From positions 1 through 25,021 of the forward strand of contig NSHZ01000015.1 in assembly GCA_002737595.1 (NCBI GenBank): 25,021 nt of DNA, given 5' to 3'. A program made the translations under genes and the position numbers. Numbering within the stretch: position 1 is the stretch's first letter; every line of letters starts with the position of its first letter. Positions 8,393 to 17,798 of this stretch are shown here, piece after piece. The DNA is from Actinomycetota bacterium (GTDB taxonomy: Bacteria; Actinomycetota; Actinomycetes; Nanopelagicales; Nanopelagicaceae). The notes under the pieces are model-generated. The model was not told where the DNA came from. It did not search any database and saw only the letters and a list, made by a program, of their open reading frames with translations.

Positions 8393-9316
8393 TTAGAAGA
8401 GGGCGTTCGCGAGTGACGTACGACCTTTAACGATCCGTGGATCACTGGGATCAACAAGGTCAAAGAGTGAAATCAGATGATCTTTGGCTTTCGCCCTCTC
8501 GGCACCTGAAGTGGCGCGCACTGCGTCAACAAGTCGAAGAATGGCATCTTCCAGATGGCCACCGACCATATCGACGTCTGCACATCGAATTTGGGCATCC
8601 ACATCTAAAGGTGTTGCAGCCGCCTCGGTTCGCACCGCCTTGAAATCCAAACCGTTGACGCGATCCAGCAATTCCACCTGCGCTAAACCGATCTTCGCGT
8701 AGATATCGGTGGGCTTGCGTACCAGCAATTTTTGATACGAGATCCGCGCGCTTTCGTAATCACCGCGATCGATGGCATCCAAAGCTTCAGCCTCGTCTAC
8801 GTCGATCTCTTCTTCATCGCTTTCCACCACTTCATCCAAAGGTTCTGCACCAAGCGTTCCGGTTAGCCCTTGTTCGGCAGCGATTTCGAGTAGCTTGACG
8901 AGAACTTCACGAACTTGTTGCTCAGGTACCGCTCCTTGGAAGAGGGGCGCAATCTGGCCCTTAATTACGGCAATCACCGTAGGAATGGATTGCACTCGAA
9001 ATGCTTCAGAAAGACGAGGAGCTGCTTCAGTATCTACCTTGGCAAGCAACCAAGTGCCATTCCCCTCTTCAGCAAGTTTCTCCAAGATCGGTGAGAGCTG
9101 CTTGCATGGTCCACACCACTCGGCCCAGAAATCCAGTACCACCGGTACGTTCATCGATTGCGCCATCACCAGTGCTTCGAAGTTCTCTTCATTTACATCA
9201 ACAACAAACGCGCTCTGTGGGGCGCCTTCGGGACGCGGGGTTGGCGTTGGTCGATTCAAGGCACTGAGGTCTACCGCACTAGCAAAAGAGGCGGGTAACT
9301 TAGGAGGTTGGTTCAC
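8393..9316 (-). CDS. Thioredoxin-domain protein with C-terminal TPR-like region (YbbN/CnoX type)
   Basis: 307 residues. Residues ~37-145 are a thioredoxin domain with an intact W-C68-G-P-C71 site and the cis-proline segment SIPTV. An acidic linker follows (ESDEEEIDVDEAEALDAI) and then helical TPR-like repeats to the end. This architecture matches E. coli YbbN/CnoX, a chaperone-redox protein that hands clients to chaperones, and the actinobacterial Rv1324 group. CnoX lacks CxxC in E. coli, whereas this one could be redox active. GTG at 9316 overlaps the meaB stop by four bases (GTGA), and GGAG lies in the meaB tail, so translation is coupled to meaB. Confidence 0.85.
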   Translation of the reverse strand: MNQPPKLPASFASAVDLSALNRPTPTPRPEGAPQSAFVVDVNEENFEALVMAQSMNVPVVLDFWAEWCGPCKQLSPILEKLAEEGNGTWLLAKVDTEAAPRLSEAFRVQSIPTVIAVIKGQIAPLFQGAVPEQQVREVLVKLLEIAAEQGLTGTLGAEPLDEVVESDEEEIDVDEAEALDAIDRGDYESARISYQKLLVRKPTDIYAKIGLAQVELLDRVNGLDFKAVRTEAAATPLDVDAQIRCADVDMVGGHLEDAILRLVDAVRATSGAERAKAKDHLISLFDLVDPSDPRIVKGRTSLANALF

Positions 9317-10245
9317 TTAGTTCGCTCCTGCGCAAGCAGTTGATCGGCCGCCGTATACGAATCCATTTTTCCATCTGCTACGAGCGCCGCAAGTCGACGG
9401 AGTGGTTCCCCTTTGATCTGTGCGCGCAACTTGGCCGACGCGAGATGCTCCACTTCTAGTGAGGCGCGGTCAATACGACGACCTTCAAGGAGCCCGCTCT
9501 CCGCCAAATAGAGACGGTGGCGGTCAATGGCTAACACCAACTCTTCAATTCCCATTCCACGATCGGCTGACGTCAACAAGATTTCTCTCTCTGGATCTTG
9601 TGGCGCAAGTGCAAGTGCATTTCGCAATTCTCGTGAAGTGACTTCAGCTCCGTCACGATCTGCCTTGTTAATGACGTAGATATCGCCAATTTCTAGCAGA
9701 CCAGCTTTCACCGCTTGAATTCCATCGCCCATGCCAGGAGCGAGCACCACTATCGTGGTATCTGCATGGCTGACGATTTCCACTTCACTCTGTCCCACGC
9801 CTACGGTCTCTACCAAAATGGTGTCGAAACCTGCATCATCAAGCACACGAATTGCTTGCGGAGTTGCAGCCGCCAGTCCACCTAGATGGCCTCGTGTTGC
9901 CATTGAGCGAATATAAACTCCGTCATCAAGAAAGTGATCTTGCATGCGAATGCGATCGCCAAGAACTGCTCCTTGAGTAAACGGCGACGAGGGGTCGATA
10001 GCAATGACACCTACTTTGTGACCTTTTTCCCGAAGCGACTGGATGAGTGCAGAGGTGAGCGTTGACTTTCCTACCCCTGGTGAACCGGTGATGCCGATAA
10101 CGCGAGCGCCATGAGGCTTTAACTCTTTCATGATCGCTGGCAGCGACTCTGATCCATCTTCAATTAGCGAAATAAGGCGCGCAAGTGAACGGATATTTCC
10201 GTCACGCGAGCCACTTACTAACGCTGACGTATCTATGGCAATCAC
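9313..10245 (-). CDS. meaB: Methylmalonyl-CoA mutase-associated GTPase MeaB
   Basis: 310-residue G3E P-loop GTPase that gates cofactor loading and protects B12-dependent methylmalonyl-CoA mutase. Walker [13 protein letters not shown] lies at 51-62 (K60). [11 protein letters not shown] and [34 protein letters not shown] (with the NKAD guanine motif) are diagnostic for MeaB/ArgK. It starts at GTG 10245, overlapping the thiolase stop by four bases. It is the middle gene of the thiolase-meaB-thioredoxin operon and divergent from the methylmalonyl-CoA epimerase gene. The mutase subunits are not in this window. Confidence 0.95.
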   Translation of the reverse strand: MIAIDTSALVSGSRDGNIRSLARLISLIEDGSESLPAIMKELKPHGARVIGITGSPGVGKSTLTSALIQSLREKGHKVGVIAIDPSSPFTQGAVLGDRIRMQDHFLDDGVYIRSMATRGHLGGLAAATPQAIRVLDDAGFDTILVETVGVGQSEVEIVSHADTTIVVLAPGMGDGIQAVKAGLLEIGDIYVINKADRDGAEVTSRELRNALALAPQDPEREILLTSADRGMGIEELVLAIDRHRLYLAESGLLEGRRIDRASLEVEHLASAKLRAQIKGEPLRRLAALVADGKMDSYTAADQLLAQERTK

Positions 10246-11423
10246 GCCCGCTTAAGGATCAGCGCATCGCCTTGTCCGCCGCCGCCACAGAGGGCTGCAG
10301 CACCGACGCCACCACCACGCTTCTTCAAATCAAGAGCAATGTGGAGTGCTAAACGTGCGCCAGACATTCCGACGGGGTGACCCACTGCAATTGCACCACC
10401 ATGTGGATTCACAATTGCTGGATCAATTCCAAGTTGACGAGTTGATACCAAACCAACTGCGGCGAAAGCTTCGTTGATTTCCACGATATCGAGTTCGCTC
10501 ACTTTCATACCCTCACGCTTTAATGCTTTTTCGAGAGCATTTGCAGGTTGCGCGTGAAGCGAAGTATCTGGACCAGCCACCACGCCATGTGCGCCAATTT
10601 CACAGAGCCATTCAAGGCCCAGCGCTTCTGCCTTGGCTTTGTTCATCACCACAACAGCCGCGCCGCCATCAGAAATCTGTGATGCTGAACCTGCGGTGAT
10701 CGTTCCTTCAGCGCTAAAGGCTGGACGCAACTTACCTAGAGTCTCCATCGTGGTGTCCACACGGATACCTTCGTCGTGTGCAAGCGTCGTGGTAGCGCCC
10801 TTACCTTGAGGAATTTCCATCGGAATTATCTCGTCATTAAAAATACCCACTGCAGTAGCTGCAGCCGCGCGTTGGTGAGAGTGCATCGCAAATTGATCTT
10901 GATCTTCACGAGTAAGCCCGTAACGCCCATTATAAGACTCAGTGGATTCACCCATGAGGCACTTATCGAAAGAGCAGTAGAGACCGTCATGGAAGAGCGC
11001 ATCCTCCATGGTGACGTTGCCAATCTTGAATCCTTCGCGCGAGCCCATGAGAAGGTGCGGAGCGCGCGTCATCGACTCCATTCCACCAGCGACGATGGTG
11101 TCGAATTCTCCCGCACGGATTAATTGATCCGCGAGCGCAATCGCATCGAGACCTGAGAGGCAGACTTTGTTGATCAGCAGCGCAGCGACATCGAGCGGAA
11201 TGCCACCCTTCACCGCAGCCTGGCGCGGCGGTGCTTGGCCAGCGCCGGCTTGCAGCACCTGACCGAGGATGACGTAATCCACCTGATCGCCAGAGATGCC
11301 GGCTTTTGCGAGCGCTCCCTTGATAGCGATGCCGCCCAAATCGGTGGCGCTGAAGCCCTTGAGCGAGCCATTGAAGCGCCCCATAGGGGTGCGGGCTCCG
11401 GCGACGATGACAGATGTGGTCAT
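10242..11423 (-). CDS. Acetyl-CoA C-acetyltransferase (thiolase)
   Basis: 393-residue thiolase that condenses two acetyl-CoA or cleaves acetoacetyl-CoA. The catalytic cysteine sits in [17 protein letters not shown] is the NEAF motif, [10 protein letters not shown] holds the catalytic histidine, and the C-terminal CGGGGQG holds the second cysteine. ATG 11423 is chosen because it begins directly with the fold ([17 protein letters not shown]) and is preceded by GGGAG at good distance. A longer frame to 11486 would cross into the divergent epimerase gene. Equivalent to actinobacterial FadA4 (Rv1323). First gene of the leftward operon with meaB. Degradative versus biosynthetic direction cannot be told. 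Confidence 0.93.
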   Translation of the reverse strand: MTTSVIVAGARTPMGRFNGSLKGFSATDLGGIAIKGALAKAGISGDQVDYVILGQVLQAGAGQAPPRQAAVKGGIPLDVAALLINKVCLSGLDAIALADQLIRAGEFDTIVAGGMESMTRAPHLLMGSREGFKIGNVTMEDALFHDGLYCSFDKCLMGESTESYNGRYGLTREDQDQFAMHSHQRAAAATAVGIFNDEIIPMEIPQGKGATTTLAHDEGIRVDTTMETLGKLRPAFSAEGTITAGSASQISDGGAAVVVMNKAKAEALGLEWLCEIGAHGVVAGPDTSLHAQPANALEKALKREGMKVSELDIVEINEAFAAVGLVSTRQLGIDPAIVNPHGGAIAVGHPVGMSGARLALHIALDLKKRGGGVGAAALCGGGGQGDALILKRA

Positions 11424-11478
11424 GGCTTCTACTCCCGGTGACGTGTTACAGGTGGTTTTATCTGACACGATACCCGTT
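11424..11478. promoter_or_regulatory. Divergent promoter region between thiolase and epimerase genes
   Basis: Only 55 bases separate the two start codons, so both promoters must lie here or inside the genes. An imperfect dyad is visible: CGTGTTACAG on the left and CTGACACG on the right, around an AT-rich centre. On the minus strand TATCGT fits an actinobacterial -10 for the thiolase. The dyad might be an operator for shared control of the acyl-CoA genes, which is inference. Confidence 0.3.
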
Positions 11479-11946
11479 ATGAGCACTCAGAGCAGTGGCC
11501 CCTCAGCCTCATCCGCACAACTACCGGGGATTATTGGCGTAGATCACGTCGGAATTGCCGTCCGTGACCTAGAGGTCGCTATCGCCTTCTATCAAGAGAA
11601 GTTCGGCTTCGAAGTGGCCCACCGCGAGGTCAACGAAGAACAGGGTGTTGCTGAGGCCATGATTCAGGTGGGCCCGGCCTCACACGAGGTGAAGCTCCAA
11701 CTTTTGGCACCGCTCACTCCTGAATCTGCCATTGCGCGCTTTCTCGATAAGAGTGGTCCAGGGATCCAACAACTTGCTTATCGAGTTACCGATATCGAAA
11801 TTGCTTGCGCATCAGTGCGCGCACAAGGGATGCGCCTGCTCTATGAATCTCCACGTCGTGGGACAGCAGGAAGTCTGATCAACTTTATTCACCCTAAGGA
11901 TGCAGGAGGAGTGCTTGTCGAACTTGTTCAGCCTGCGGCGCATTAA
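11479..11946 (+). CDS. mce: Methylmalonyl-CoA epimerase
   Basis: 155-residue vicinal-oxygen-chelate (glyoxalase-fold) enzyme interconverting (2S)- and (2R)-methylmalonyl-CoA. Signs: [19 protein letters not shown] N-terminal metal-binding segment ([13 protein letters not shown]), [22 protein letters not shown] with conserved Q and backbone, and a C-terminal [15 protein letters not shown] that ends the second metal-binding module. ATG 11479 is chosen; a longer frame to 11296 would be antisense inside the thiolase gene. Divergent from thiolase-meaB, consistent with one propionate/methylmalonyl-CoA function. In M. tuberculosis the equivalent (Rv1322A) is also next to the thiolase gene. Confidence 0.92.
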   Translation: MSTQSSGPSASSAQLPGIIGVDHVGIAVRDLEVAIAFYQEKFGFEVAHREVNEEQGVAEAMIQVGPASHEVKLQLLAPLTPESAIARFLDKSGPGIQQLAYRVTDIEIACASVRAQGMRLLYESPRRGTAGSLINFIHPKDAGGVLVELVQPAAH

Positions 11947-11960
11947 TACACCGTTCTGAC

Positions 11961-13162
11961 TTTGAAGTTCTACAGATTCCTAATCTTCGTCGATTCTTTA
12001 TCGTGCGCGCTCTTGCCGTTGTTAACGGATCTATCGCACTTATCGCGATGGCATTCGCTATTCTCGATTTACCAGGGGGAGACTCGCAAGATCTTGCACT
12101 CGTGGAAGTCTGCGTGGTTATTTCACAACTCACCACCATCCTCATCGGTGGAGTATTAGCGGTCGATGGTCTCGCGTGCGCACGTTAGTTCTCGGCGGCA
12201 GCACGGCGTCTGTCGGCATGTTCCTACTCGGCATCATGCTTTCAATGCATGTCTCACACGTTGGCGCGTATTGCATCGGCACTGCACTCACTGGCCTCGG
12301 ATCTGGTCTTGGATTTCCAGTCTTCACTGCTTTGATTGCCGACACTGTTCCCGAGCAACAACGACAGAGCGCTAACGGTCTCTTCCGGCTTGTCATCAAT
12401 CTGTCTCGCGTAGGCGGCGCCGGTATCGCAGGTCTGATGATTGTCACACTAGGGAATGCCGGAACCATGTTCATAGTGGGCTCGGGATTCGTAGCTAGCG
12501 CGCTTATCGTTTCTGAAATTAAAGTGCATCAACTTCCAGGCAGCGGCGAAAGTGCAATTAAGGATCTCACGAACGGCTGGAAAGAATTTATCTCCTACCC
12601 GTGGGTAGTTATCATCGTTGTCTGCTACATGATCATGAATTCCATGTATGCCGGGACGATAGATGTGATTGGTCCCGTGATCGCCAAGAGCGACTTAGGA
12701 GGGGCAAAAGGATGGGCCCTCATCGCGATGTGCGGATCCCTTGGTGCATTAGTTGGCACCGTGATTGCGCTCCGTTTGAAATATCGCAGACCACTCATCA
12801 CCGCATCGCTCTCCTCTTTCGCATTCCCAATACTTATCATGCTCTTCTCGTTTCCAGCACCCCTTTATGTGCTCGCGATCGGTGCGGCGTTAGCGGGCAT
12901 CTCCATGGACATATTCGGAGTTGCCTGGGATGGTGCGCTCCAACGTGAAGTGGCTCGAGAGAAACTGAGCAGGGTCTCTTCTTACGATTGGTTCGGATCT
13001 ATGGTTGCCATCCCCGTGGAAATAATCTTCGCCGGCTGGGGAGCCAAGCACTTTGGCCCTTCGACCATATTGCCGTGGATGGCCCTCGTGGCTGCCCTCT
13101 CCCTCATCCCGCCCTTCCTTTCACGCTCTGTCTGGAACGTAAAGGGCCCACAGGTCGAGTAG
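11961..13162 (+). pseudogene. MFS transporter (MFS_3/exporter type), frameshifted and lacking a start codon
   Basis: Two frames join into one transporter. From 11961 one frame reads FEVLQIPNLRRFFIVRALAVV and continues to TTILIGGVLA at 12161. The second frame resumes with RWSRVRTLVLGGS at 12164 and runs 11 further membrane-rich segments to 13162. Together they restore MFS motif A, GGVLADRWSRVRT, if one base is added near 12162 (GCGGTCGA in place of GCGGATCGA). The first frame has no ATG, GTG or TTG between its last stop (11895) and GTG 12003, which lies already within the first membrane helix. Either the gene is decaying or there are sequence errors. The intact part (12176-13162, 328 residues) lacks helices 1-2 and motif A. 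The substrate is unknown. Confidence 0.75.
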
Positions 13163-13179
13163 TTCGCTACCCTTGGGGC

Positions 13180-14253
13180 ATGGATAGCGATCGCTACGGC
13201 ACCCCGGGAGCACCACTCAATCGTTCACATCCATTTGTTTTTGGATTCCTCGCGACTCTAGGGGTGGCAACTGCATATCTCCTCATCAGAGCATTCCAAA
13301 ATGCCAGCCAGGTCTTAGTGCTGATTCTCATTTCACTCTTTCTCGCAGTGGGTCTTAACCCTGCCGTTGAGGTACTTCGTAGACGCGGCTTAAAGCGCTC
13401 CGGCGCAGTCTTGACGATTACCCTCATCTTCGTATTGATCGTCGGTGGATTCACTGCAGCAGTAGCTCCTCCGATCTATAAGCAAACAACTCAACTTGTG
13501 CAAAATGCGCCTGGATATCTCGATCGGATTGCTACAAATCCTACGATTGCCAATCTCGATAAGAACTATCAGTTCATCGATAAGGCAAAAGAGAAGCTTT
13601 CAACTCAAGTACAAGATGGAAAGCTGATGGTCACAGCCTTCGGAGGAGTGATCGGCGTAGGGAAAACCATCTTCTCTGGACTCTTCTCTGCAGCCACGAT
13701 CTTCATTCTTACTTTGTACTTTTTAGCGGCACTTCCAAAGTTCACTAGGACTGCTTACAATTTGGTGCCGGCTTCGCGGCGTGAGAGATTTACCAAAATA
13801 TCGGACGAAATCTTAGTTCGCATCGGCGGGTTTGTCGGTGGGCAACTTGTAGTAGCTGGCATTGCAGGAGTTTCCACTTTCATTGCTGCATTAGCTCTAG
13901 GCTTGCCATACGCGCTCTCACTTGCGATGGTGGTAGCGCTTTGTGATCTCATACCGCTTATCGGAGCTACCCTCGGCGCAGTGGTTGTAACCGTCGTAGG
14001 TTTTGTTTATGACACGAAGAGCGGAATCATCATTCTCATCTTCTATGTTATCTATCAACAGATTGAAAACTACGTGATTTATCCGCGGATTATGAAGCGC
14101 TCCGTCTCGGTACCAGCAATCGTCACCATTATCGCTGCGCTCATAGGCGCATCACTCCTCGGATTACTCGGTGGTTTGCTCGCTATACCCACTGCGGCAG
14201 CAATTTTGCTCATCATCGATCAAGTTGCTATTCCACGCGCTGCGCAAAGTTAA
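13180..14253 (+). CDS. AI-2E family transporter (multi-pass membrane protein)
   Basis: 357 residues. Membrane helices occur near the N-terminus (FVFGFLATLGVATAYLLI, LVLILISLFLAVGL, VLTITLIFVLIVGG), then a soluble loop of ~90 residues, then about five more helices. The family signature NPAVEVLRRRG after helix 2 and ALCDLIPLIGATLGAVVV with YQQIENYVIYPRIMKRSVSVPA are typical of PF01594. Members are described as autoinducer-2 exporters or Na+/H+ antiporters; which applies here is open. ATG 13180 is preferred over the longer frame at 12988, which overlaps the MFS gene. It lies 17 bases after the broken MFS gene in the same direction. Confidence 0.88.
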   Translation: MDSDRYGTPGAPLNRSHPFVFGFLATLGVATAYLLIRAFQNASQVLVLILISLFLAVGLNPAVEVLRRRGLKRSGAVLTITLIFVLIVGGFTAAVAPPIYKQTTQLVQNAPGYLDRIATNPTIANLDKNYQFIDKAKEKLSTQVQDGKLMVTAFGGVIGVGKTIFSGLFSAATIFILTLYFLAALPKFTRTAYNLVPASRRERFTKISDEILVRIGGFVGGQLVVAGIAGVSTFIAALALGLPYALSLAMVVALCDLIPLIGATLGAVVVTVVGFVYDTKSGIIILIFYVIYQQIENYVIYPRIMKRSVSVPAIVTIIAALIGASLLGLLGGLLAIPTAAAILLIIDQVAIPRAAQS

Positions 14254-14273
14254 TCTCAACATCCATAAGAGTG

Positions 14274-15041
14274 CTATCGGGCTGGCGGTAAATCAACCAC
14301 GGTCTCGTAGGGCCCATCCCATTCGCGCGGTAGCGGGGTTGAGCCAGGGTTGAGTCGCAGCACAATTTCGTTGAGCACTCGGTACACCGAAGGCTCACCT
14401 ACCCAGAGATGCTTAGCTCCTGCTACCGGAATTAACTCCGCTTGCGATAGCGGTGCGAAGCCTTTGGCCGCGGCGTCAGGTCGCAAGTAATCGTCTAATT
14501 CTGGAATCAGTGCAACAACTGGTCGCCCATCTTTTTCCCACCGTTGCAGATCAGCAGGAGTAGAAAATCGAAGTGGTGGACTGAGCAGAATCGCCCCTTC
14601 CACTCCCGGAAGTAATCCAAATTTCAACGCAAGGTCCGTGCCAAATGACCAACCGACGACCCACATGTGTGGCAGTCCTTGATCTACGGCGAATTGCACG
14701 GCAGCTTCCACATCGAATTGCTCTGTGGTCGCGTTCGAAAAATCTCCTTCGCTCTTTCCGCCGACTGATTCTGTCCCTCGAGTGTTAAATCGAAGGACCG
14801 CGATGTCCGCAAGCGCTGGGAGTCTCCAAGCGGCTTTGCGAAAAATATGGCTATCCATCATGCCGCCATGTGTGGGTAGCGGATGGAGGGCGATCATGGT
14901 GGCTACGGGAGGGCGCCCTGCGGGCAGTGCTAATTCCCCGACCAGGTGTAGACCGTCAGAGGTAGTCAAAGTGATGGGTTGGCGGATCGCGGGGAGGGCG
15001 GTATTTGCCCGGATTTCTACGCACTCGCTCATTGGCACCAT
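14274..15041 (-). CDS. Alpha/beta hydrolase, dienelactone-hydrolase-like
   Basis: 255 residues. A beta-strand leader (QPITLTTSDGLHLVGEL) is followed by HPLPTHGGMMDSHIFRK (oxyanion-hole region), RFNTRGTESVGG, and the nucleophile elbow GWSFG in VVGWSFGTDLALKFG. Likely acid and histidine are in PELDDYLRP and GAKHLW. The set matches small cytosolic hydrolases (COG2945/Tex30-like). No signal peptide is seen. ATG 15041 is supported by GGAG seven bases upstream; ATG 15032 is nearly as good. A longer frame to 15119 lacks support and would overlap the divergent ALDH start. Ester or thioester substrate unknown. Confidence 0.8.
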   Translation of the reverse strand: MVPMSECVEIRANTALPAIRQPITLTTSDGLHLVGELALPAGRPPVATMIALHPLPTHGGMMDSHIFRKAAWRLPALADIAVLRFNTRGTESVGGKSEGDFSNATTEQFDVEAAVQFAVDQGLPHMWVVGWSFGTDLALKFGLLPGVEGAILLSPPLRFSTPADLQRWEKDGRPVVALIPELDDYLRPDAAAKGFAPLSQAELIPVAGAKHLWVGEPSVYRVLNEIVLRLNPGSTPLPREWDGPYETVVDLPPAR

Positions 15042-15093
15042 TATCCCGCTCCGTTGCCTGGAAAGTCTCCGTAGAAACGGTGAGAATGAGCCC

Positions 15094-16572
15094 ATGACAC
15101 TAGAGACCCTCGATTCCACATCCGCGACAAGTTTCGCCTCACACTCCCCAGCAACCGGCGTGGAATATGCCCGCTATTCGATCGCCGGGCCCGCCGAGGT
15201 ATCTGTCGCAGTGGCTACGGCTCGCACGGCAGCCATCTGGTGGAGCGCACGCACCCCTCGCCAACGCACCGCCACCCTGCTTGCCTGGAACCGGCTCGTC
15301 GTTTCGCGTATCGATGAAGCGGCCGCACTAATCGTTGCCGAAGGTGGAAAACCAGAGAGTGATGCTCGATTGGAAATTACCTTGGCCGTGGACCACCTGG
15401 CATGGGCTGCAAAGAATGCCGGCCGCTACCTCGCGCCAAGTCGACGCTCCCCCGGTCTCTTGATGATAAACATGAGTGCCACCGTGGAGCACGCTCCCCT
15501 TGGAGTGGTTGGAGTTATCGGGCCATGGAACTATCCAATCTTCACGCCCATGGGTTCGATTGCCTATGCGCTCGCGGCTGGAAATACCGTGGTCTTCAAA
15601 CCAAGCCAATTCACGCCAGGTATCGGAGTATGGCTAGCCAACACGTTGCGAGAAATTGTTCCAGAACACGCCCTTTTGCAAACCGTCACTGGCGAAGCGA
15701 TGACTGGTGAAGAGTTATGCAAGAGCTCTGTCGACAAGATTGCCTTTACCGGCTCCACGCGCACTGCAAAGAAAGTTGCTGCCACGTGTGCCGAGTCACT
15801 TAAACCACTCATTGCTGAGTGTGGCGGAAAAGATGCGGTGATCGTCGCTGCTGATGCAAACGTCAAAGACGCAGCTGAGCATACTCTCTGGGCGGCGATG
15901 TCTAATGCTGGACAAACATGTATCGCCGCAGAACGTGTGTACGTTCATGAGAAGGTTGCTGATGAATTCATCCGCTTGATTACTACTGAGGCAAAGAGTG
16001 TGAAAGCTGGTACCTCCTATGGAGCGGCCACGATGCCTTCACAAATAGAAATTATCGCTTCGCATATCGATGACGCACTGAACAAGGGTGGAGTGGCGCT
16101 TGTGGGTGGGCGTGAATCAGTGCAAGCCCCCTTCGTCTCTCCCGTCATTCTCTCCGAAGTTCCAGAAGATTCCACGGCGGTCACCGAAGAAACCTTCGGG
16201 CCTACCTTGGTCATCAACAAGGTAAAGAACATGGAAGAGGCCATCGCGAAATCAAATGCTCTTCGCTACGGCCTTGGCGCATCGGTCTGGTCGCGTCGCC
16301 ATGGCGCAGAAATTGCTTCACAACTGCATGCTGGCATGGTCAGTGTGAATTCTGTTCTTGCTTTTGCCGCCGTGCCATCGGTGCCGTTCGGTGGCGTGGG
16401 TGATAGCGGTTATGGGCGCATCCATGGACCGGAAGGCCTACGTGAATTCACCTACGCGCGCTCCGTCATCAAGCCGCGATTCAAATCACCCATTCAATTC
16501 ACCACTTTCCGCCGCACAAAGAAGACCGATAACATCATCGCTGGGCTCATCAAGATCCTCTTCGGGCGTTAA
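15094..16572 (+). CDS. Aldehyde dehydrogenase, NAD(P)-dependent
   Basis: 492 residues, usual ALDH length. Conserved signs: [28 protein letters not shown] (cofactor lysine), [12 protein letters not shown], the general base E242 in AECGGKDAV, the catalytic C276 in [25 protein letters not shown] and a closing [11 protein letters not shown]. The ECGGK in place of the common ELGGK and the hydrophobic tail ([11 protein letters not shown]) resemble the long-chain/medium-chain ALDH branch, which can associate with membranes. Annotation could also be succinate-semialdehyde dehydrogenase; the substrate is not settled. ATG 15094 is chosen over a longer frame through the divergent hydrolase. It is followed eight bases later by nucS. 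Confidence 0.9.
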   Translation: MTLETLDSTSATSFASHSPATGVEYARYSIAGPAEVSVAVATARTAAIWWSARTPRQRTATLLAWNRLVVSRIDEAAALIVAEGGKPESDARLEITLAVDHLAWAAKNAGRYLAPSRRSPGLLMINMSATVEHAPLGVVGVIGPWNYPIFTPMGSIAYALAAGNTVVFKPSQFTPGIGVWLANTLREIVPEHALLQTVTGEAMTGEELCKSSVDKIAFTGSTRTAKKVAATCAESLKPLIAECGGKDAVIVAADANVKDAAEHTLWAAMSNAGQTCIAAERVYVHEKVADEFIRLITTEAKSVKAGTSYGAATMPSQIEIIASHIDDALNKGGVALVGGRESVQAPFVSPVILSEVPEDSTAVTEETFGPTLVINKVKNMEEAIAKSNALRYGLGASVWSRRHGAEIASQLHAGMVSVNSVLAFAAVPSVPFGGVGDSGYGRIHGPEGLREFTYARSVIKPRFKSPIQFTTFRRTKKTDNIIAGLIKILFGR

Positions 16573-16580
16573 TCGAACTT

Positions 16581-17240
16581 ATGCGCCTTGTTGTTGCTCG
16601 TTGCACAGTGGTCTACGCCGGACGCCTCGATGCCCGGCTCGAGGAAGCAATACGTCTTCTCATGGTTAAAGCCGACGGCAGTGTGCTTATACATGCTGAC
16701 GGTGGCTCCTATAAGCCACTCAACTGGATGAGCCCTCCTTGCGTTCTGGTAGAGCGCGAGAATATTTGGGAAGTCACTAACAAAGCGGGTGAAAAGTTAG
16801 AGATCACCCTGCACGAAGTCATTCACGACTCTGCCCACGAACTTGGAGAAGACCCCGGCCTCGTCAAAGACGGTGTGGAAGCTCACTTGCAGGTGCTGCT
16901 CTCTGAACGTCCACAAGTTTTTGGAGAAGGTTGGACGCTGGTCCGCCGCGAACACCCCACTGCTATCGGTCCGGTAGATCTGCTACTCCGTGATCATGAC
17001 GGCGCCTACGTCGCCGTCGAAATTAAACGTCGCGGGGAGATTGATGGAGTTGAGCAACTCACGCGCTACCTGGATCTGATGAATCGTGATCCAGCAATTT
17101 CTCCGGTACGAGGCATCTTTGCGGCGCAAGAGATTAAGCCCCAAGCAAAGACTCTTGCGTACGATCGTGGAATTGAGTGCAAGGTCTTTGATTACGATGC
17201 GCTTCGAGAAATTGACGATGGGAAGTTACGTCTCTTTTAA
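16581..17240 (+). CDS. nucS: Mismatch-specific endonuclease NucS
   Basis: 219-residue NucS (EndoMS) family. In many actinobacteria that lack MutS/MutL it cuts double-stranded DNA at G-T, G-G and T-T mismatches and carries out non-canonical mismatch repair. The N-terminal beta domain has VHYAG-like and [19 protein letters not shown] segments; the C-terminal RecB-like nuclease has GPVDLLLRD (D133) and [21 protein letters not shown] (E147, K149). The last residues, KLRLF, fit the sliding-clamp-binding tail known for this family. The Shine-Dalgarno site is weak, and it probably sits in the ALDH transcript. Confidence 0.95.
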   Translation: MRLVVARCTVVYAGRLDARLEEAIRLLMVKADGSVLIHADGGSYKPLNWMSPPCVLVERENIWEVTNKAGEKLEITLHEVIHDSAHELGEDPGLVKDGVEAHLQVLLSERPQVFGEGWTLVRREHPTAIGPVDLLLRDHDGAYVAVEIKRRGEIDGVEQLTRYLDLMNRDPAISPVRGIFAAQEIKPQAKTLAYDRGIECKVFDYDALREIDDGKLRLF

Positions 17241-17270
17241 GAGTGCAGATTAGCCAGAATTCTTTGCGCG

Positions 17271-17420
17271 CTACTCCACCACGTCGCCGGCGTGAGTTTC
17301 TGGCGGAAAGATCGGATAGAAAGTGCGCGCGATCTTTCCTTGACGAATGATCAAGATAAGCCAGCAGTAAAGTTGCATGTCCGATGCCATAAACATGGGT
17401 AAGCGCAAAGTTTTCTTCAT
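17271..17420 (-). CDS. Possible small protein, 49 residues
   Basis: A frame from ATG 17420 to TAG 17271 encodes a basic N-terminus (MKKTLRLPMFM), a short hydrophobic stretch (LYCWLILII) and a polar tail. It lies in the 256-base gap between nucS and the CPGC-protein gene, downstream of the latter. The ribosome-binding site is poor and no family is recognised. It could be chance or the remains of a gene. An inverted repeat lies inside it. Confidence 0.2.
   Translation of the reverse strand: MKKTLRLPMFMASDMQLYCWLILIIRQGKIARTFYPIFPPETHAGDVVE
17305..17339. repeat. 10-bp inverted repeat in the nucS downstream gap
   Basis: GGAAAGATCG (17305-17314) and CGATCTTTCC (17330-17339) are perfect reverse complements around a 15-base loop. 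It lies about 65 bases after nucS. There is no T-run after it on the plus strand, so a classical terminator is not evident. It may be a tract-less terminator for nucS or for the opposing CPGC gene. Confidence 0.5.
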
Positions 17421-17496
17421 TTCCAAATTAGGATCACTCAAAATCAGGAGTGGGAAGTACTTCAGGCAAACTTTCGTATGAAGACATGCGACAAAT

Positions 17497-17793
17497 CTAG
17501 CGCTGCTTCGGCCGCCTGGTGTTCTTCTTTGTCCAACAGGCTTTATGCCAATGGCGCCTGAAATCAGCGCCCGCCTGCAGGGCTTCGTCTTCTTCTAACC
17601 AGGCAACGATGTGCGGAGTTGCTAAAGGAATTATCTGATCGCATCCCGGACAGCGGTAAGGCTTACTCGATGAGGAACCTGTGAGCGAGCGCACTCGATA
17701 GAGCCCATCCGGGTGTTCTTCAGTCCACTCATTATTGCCCATGGTAACTGGCGGATCGCCGCTCTCAACTCGGCGATGCTTTCTAGGACTCAC
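17497..17793 (-). CDS. Small conserved actinobacterial CPGC/HWHKACW protein
   Basis: 98 residues with RCPGCDQIIP and, near the end, RRHWHKACW; two cysteines plus His/Cys could bind zinc. The family is common in actinobacteria near nucS and is often labelled 'ATP/GTP-binding protein' in Streptomyces, without a visible P-loop here. The N-terminus is basic and the middle is acidic (WLEEDEALQAG). It starts at GTG 17793. Its GGAGG site (17810-17806) lies inside the hairpin at 17799-17820, 12 bases from the start. Function unknown. Confidence 0.75.
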   Translation of the reverse strand: MSPRKHRRVESGDPPVTMGNNEWTEEHPDGLYRVRSLTGSSSSKPYRCPGCDQIIPLATPHIVAWLEEDEALQAGADFRRHWHKACWTKKNTRRPKQR

Positions 17794-17798
17794 GATGC

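Noticed and set aside
8772..9320. 182-residue antisense frame across the thioredoxin-TPR gene
   Set aside because: Serine/threonine-rich low-complexity composition typical of antisense translation, and the opposite strand is a clear thioredoxin-domain gene.
12155..12178. Programmed ribosomal frameshift in the MFS gene
   Set aside because: No slippery heptamer or stimulatory structure is apparent, and the upstream frame also lacks a start codon, so decay or sequence error is simpler.
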